Origin: Bacteroidetes bacterium UBA3022
GTDB taxonomy: Bacteria > Bacteroidota > Bacteroidia > Chitinophagales > BACL12
Direction: 5' to 3'
NCBI GenBank assembly: GCA_002346225.1
Contig: DDYY01000098.1
Span: forward strand, 1-16,790
Length of the DNA stretch: 16,790 nt
Below the pieces are notes generated by a model. It saw only the letters and a program-made list of their open reading frames with translations, was not told where the DNA came from and ran no database searches. This document shows positions 14,486 to 16,790 of the stretch, one piece after another. The translations under genes and the position numbers were made by a program. Every line of letters starts with the position of its first letter. The first letter of the stretch is position 1.

Positions 14486-15865
14486 TTAGCGCTTGGCAGT
14501 TTGTGTAGCAGCACTGCGGCGAAGACCGGTAACAACATCATTCAGAACATAGTTTCCGGCACATTGTCCTTGTACCAGTCCATCCTGAATTTCACAAGTA
14601 TAGTGAATACCACCATACATGCGGGAGTAGGCTGCTTCTTCTGCGGCTGCGCGGAAAGAGGAGAACTCTCTCGGTTCGAGACCAATTTTCACGTGTGAGC
14701 TATCGGTAAATGGTTTATTATCACCAATCAGCGCAGTCATTACTTCTGATGCAGCACCAGAGAAACCACTGTGTCCGGAAGTATAACCTGGGAACGGAGG
14801 TGTTTCCACGTAAGGCTCCCAGCCGGCTTCCATTTGTTCATTGATATAAGTTTTAGGACGCACCAGGTTTACGCGGTATTTGGTATGCCACAAGCTGATA
14901 CAGGCATCCTGCATAGAAATAGCGACAAGAGCGTAAAGTTCTGCTGCATTATCCAACTTCCAGTCCTCAGCCTGCACGAAATTACCTGCGATATACATCC
15001 AGTGACCCGGAGGGGTAGCAGTTTCTCCCGGATCATCAGCCCAGTACTGAGCAATAATCCTTTGCTCTTCTGTTAATTTCTTATCTACTGTATAAACTTC
15101 CAGCGCCTGCTTGTAGAATTCTGAATCCTTGTCCTCGCTGTAAGGAAACTTCATGTCGATATCACAAAGCTTGTTGTTAGGTACTGCAAAGGTTCTGTGG
15201 GTTCCCCAGAATGGCTCCAGTGCTGTCTGGTTGAAATCCGTTGGCTCCCAGTACTCAGGATGACCTTCCCTGCTCGGCGCTTTGAACTGCTCGTAGCGGG
15301 TTTTTTCATAGCCATCATTTTCACTCCAGGCGATTACTGCCTCGGCCAATGCTCTTCCGTATTCTTTCGAACGCATAATCACGTCTTCAGGAATGGTAGC
15401 AGCCCTTTCATTAATTTGCTTTTCGTGCAATTTATTGATGGCGCCTACCCCTGCAGGAAGGTACCTTCCCAGCATTTCATCCTGCACATAATAGGCAGTT
15501 TCAATAGTCACGGTAGTCCAGTCATATACTTCATCGCTTTTAGGGCGGGGTAAGTCATTTAAATCATTCAACTGACCTTCCAGTGATTGATGATAAGGTG
15601 CACCAGCTATTTGAGCCTCGTACATAGCTGTTGCCATATAGGCATACATTCTGGATGCATCCGGCGGAGACAACTTCTCGCTGGCAACAAATGAAAACAA
15701 TTGTTTCCACCAATCTATTAGGAATGCGGCTGATTGCTCGGATGAAGGCTGAGATACACTGTTGTACAATGGATTCTCTGCATCTGAACTGCCCTTTTCC
15801 TTACAGCTGCTGAACGTGATGGCCGCTAAGGCAAGCATTACGATAAGACTACTCTTGAACTTCAT
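14486..15865 (-). CDS. Vanadium-dependent haloperoxidase/PAP2-family lipoprotein
   Basis: A 459-aa protein with a lipoprotein signal (MKFKSSLIVMLALAAITFSS, lipobox Cys at 21), so it is probably anchored in a membrane facing the periplasm. The C-terminal half carries the three vanadate/phosphate pocket motifs: KYRVNLVRP (K329, R336), PGYTSGH (S363, G364, H365 as general acid-base) and SRMYGGIHY (R415 and H421, the vanadate-ligand His in haloperoxidases). Glu replaces the usual Asp four residues after that His. With vanadate such enzymes oxidise halides with peroxide; without it they can act as acid phosphatases, so the substrate is open. An ATG at 15898 would add eleven residues but precedes the signal peptide. 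It is divergent from the VCBS lipoprotein and upstream of the small secreted gene. Confidence 0.9.
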   Translation of the reverse strand: MKFKSSLIVMLALAAITFSSCKEKGSSDAENPLYNSVSQPSSEQSAAFLIDWWKQLFSFVASEKLSPPDASRMYAYMATAMYEAQIAGAPYHQSLEGQLNDLNDLPRPKSDEVYDWTTVTIETAYYVQDEMLGRYLPAGVGAINKLHEKQINERAATIPEDVIMRSKEYGRALAEAVIAWSENDGYEKTRYEQFKAPSREGHPEYWEPTDFNQTALEPFWGTHRTFAVPNNKLCDIDMKFPYSEDKDSEFYKQALEVYTVDKKLTEEQRIIAQYWADDPGETATPPGHWMYIAGNFVQAEDWKLDNAAELYALVAISMQDACISLWHTKYRVNLVRPKTYINEQMEAGWEPYVETPPFPGYTSGHSGFSGAASEVMTALIGDNKPFTDSSHVKIGLEPREFSSFRAAAEEAAYSRMYGGIHYTCEIQDGLVQGQCAGNYVLNDVVTGLRRSAATQTAKR

Positions 15866-15891
15866 GAGAGTGGGTTTATTAATTATTAAAT

Positions 15892-15912
15892 AAAGCATTT
15901 TTTTAATGCTTT
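15892..15912. repeat. Inverted repeat in the haloperoxidase leader
   Basis: AAAGCATT and AATGCTTT form an 8-bp stem around five T. It lies between the -7 box and the preferred haloperoxidase ATG, and the alternative ATG at 15898 is inside the stem. It could affect start choice or mRNA stability. Confidence 0.5.
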
Positions 15913-15921
15913 TTCAGGATG

Positions 15922-15929
15922 CAAATTTA
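15922..15929 (-). promoter_or_regulatory. Haloperoxidase promoter -7 box
   Basis: On the minus strand TAAATTTG, an exact TAnnTTTG, lies 56 nt before the preferred ATG (15865) and 23 nt before the alternative at 15898. No -33 TTG lies at the expected distance. Confidence 0.4.
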
Positions 15930-15957
15930 ACCGAAAATTCCCTTTTTTCGGGCTTTT

Positions 15958-15989
15958 ACAAAACATTTAAGGTGTTAACAAAACATTTA
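15958..15989. repeat. Two 12-bp direct repeats 20 bp apart
   Basis: ACAAAACATTTA occurs at 15958-15969 and again at 15978-15989, spaced two helical turns apart, in the 190-bp divergent spacer between the two lipoprotein genes. The pattern suits a regulator binding twice on one face of the helix. The rest of the spacer shows only the two -7 boxes, the AATGCTTT hairpin, a CCGAAAA/TTTTCGG stem (15931-15951) and two CAGGTG words near 15992 and 16005. Confidence 0.55.
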
Positions 15990-16022
15990 CACAGGTGACC
16001 AAATCAGGTGCCTGTATAGCTC

Positions 16023-16030
16023 TAATTTTG
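16023..16030 (+). promoter_or_regulatory. VCBS lipoprotein promoter -7 box
   Basis: TAATTTTG, an exact TAnnTTTG, ends 25 nt before the ATG. The -33 region has no clear TTG; the direct repeats lie just upstream. Confidence 0.45.
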
Positions 16031-16055
16031 TACCAGCAAAATTCAAACACTTATA

Positions 16056-16790
16056 ATGAAGAAGATTTTCGTATTCCCCATGCTCGCCGCCGTGCTGGCA
16101 GTCACTGGTTGCTCCAAGAAGCAGAGTTTTCAGGATGCCATGAACGAATGGAAATTCACTGAAAACATCGACCAGGCCAAAGTGGTGCCCCTGGACAGTG
16201 CTACCGGAAAAATGTTCGACATCCTGACCGGTGCCTCCACAGGTGTGGTATTCAACAATGAAATTAAGGAAACTTTCGAACTGAACTACTACAGGTATGG
16301 CTACTCCTACAATGGCGGTGGCGTTGGCGTAGGCGATATTAACAACGACGGCCTCCCCGACCTGTTCTTTACAGGAAACGTGGTGCCCGATCGCCTCTTC
16401 CTCAATAAAGGAAATCTCCAGTTTGAAGACATCACCGAAACAGCAGGTGTTAATGCCGTTGATGGCTGGTCTACCGGCGTAGCCATGGTGGACATCAATG
16501 AAGATGGCTGGCAGGATATTTACATCTGTCGTGCCCGGTACGACGATCCGGAATTAAGGAGAAACGTGCTGTACATCAACAACGGCGACAATACCTTCAC
16601 CAATAAGGCCAAGGAATACGGCCTCGACGACGACAGCTACTCTACCCATGCTAACTTTTTTGATTCGGATAACGATGGTGACCTCGATGTCTATATCGTG
16701 ACCCACCCTACCGACTTCAAAGACAAAAACAAACAGAAAAACTTTCAAAAAAGAAGACAAAGACAACAAAGAAGACAAGGACAAGGACAA
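16056..16790 (+). CDS. FG-GAP/VCBS-repeat (CRTAC1-like) lipoprotein, partial
   Basis: The first 245 codons of a protein cut by the right edge. A lipoprotein signal (MKKIFVFPMLAAVLAVTGC, Cys 19) is followed by FG-GAP beta-propeller repeats with calcium-binding loops DINNDGLPD (94-102), DINEDGWQD (146-154) and DSDNDGDLD (203-211). The segment VVFNNEIKET...YNGGGVGVGD is typical of the large Bacteroidota CRTAC1/UnbV-type surface lipoproteins, which often reach well over 500 residues. These are thought to sit on the outer membrane, sometimes linked to polymer uptake; the role here is unknown. The last ~17 codons read as an odd Arg/Gln/Gly run (RRQRQQRRQGQGQ), while skipping one A near 16737-16741 gives a Lys/Asp/Glu linker. 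A frameshift or sequence error is possible. Confidence 0.85.
   Translation, partial: MKKIFVFPMLAAVLAVTGCSKKQSFQDAMNEWKFTENIDQAKVVPLDSATGKMFDILTGASTGVVFNNEIKETFELNYYRYGYSYNGGGVGVGDINNDGLPDLFFTGNVVPDRLFLNKGNLQFEDITETAGVNAVDGWSTGVAMVDINEDGWQDIYICRARYDDPELRRNVLYINNGDNTFTNKAKEYGLDDDSYSTHANFFDSDNDGDLDVYIVTHPTDFKDKNKQKNFQKRRQRQQRRQGQGQ

Noticed and set aside
16554..16790. A minus-strand Ser/Leu/Val-rich ORF at the right edge
   Set aside because: Antisense of FG-GAP repeats and a Lys/Asp-rich stretch, whose complement naturally gives Ser/Leu/Phe/Val runs.
1..16790. CRISPR arrays, insertion sequences, prophage or defence genes
   Set aside because: No spaced repeat arrays, transposase or integrase motifs, or terminal inverted repeats were seen; the genes are mainly housekeeping or surface proteins.

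Overview
The window looks like a piece of a Bacteroidota chromosome, perhaps Saprospiria or Chitinophagia (the order is a weak guess). The evidence is a type IX secretion sorting domain, Bacteroidota-style promoter boxes (TAnnTTTG close to start codons), lipoproteins with short lipoboxes, no obvious Shine-Dalgarno sites, and a Tgt lacking the usual zinc cysteines. Most of it is ordinary housekeeping sequence. I see no insertion sequence, prophage, CRISPR array or toxin-antitoxin pair.

Left part (1-6720): the N-terminal 450 codons of valyl-tRNA synthetase run off the left edge on the minus strand. A LYS1/alanine-dehydrogenase-like oxidoreductase is divergent from it and meets an ECF-type sigma factor tail to tail with a 4-bp overlap. 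The sigma factor is the second gene of a minus-strand pair headed by a membrane family-2 glycosyltransferase, with a 10-bp overlap. Divergent from that pair is tgt (queuosine tRNA modification), coupled by an ATGA overlap to an LptF/LptG-type permease.

Middle part (6722-10300): replicative helicase dnaB and a glutaryl-CoA-dehydrogenase-like flavoenzyme lie on the minus strand. They are separated by an AT-rich 167-bp spacer with DnaA-box-like words in inverted orientation. The dnaB start is unusual: the only plausible in-frame start is TTG, overlapped by the stop of an ATG-initiated 18-codon leader ORF that contains a U UUU UUA heptamer. Divergent from the dehydrogenase are folB, a tRNA-Cys(GCA) with encoded CCA, and a strong bidirectional terminator.

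Right part (10338-16790): this part is more accessory. It holds a membrane-anchored coiled-coil protein, a secreted seven-motif Kelch protein with a type IX sorting domain, a THUMP-domain rRNA methyltransferase whose 3' end overlaps the Kelch start, a small secreted protein of unknown function, and a vanadium-haloperoxidase-family lipoprotein. Divergent from the last, and cut by the right edge, is an FG-GAP/VCBS-repeat lipoprotein whose final ~50 bases look out of frame. The haloperoxidase and small secreted gene probably form one transcript ending at a clear hairpin terminator.

The most useful leads are the dnaB leader arrangement, the DnaA-like boxes beside it, the loss of the Tgt zinc site, and the repeated placement of promoter boxes only a few bases from start codons. 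None amounts to a clear new system.
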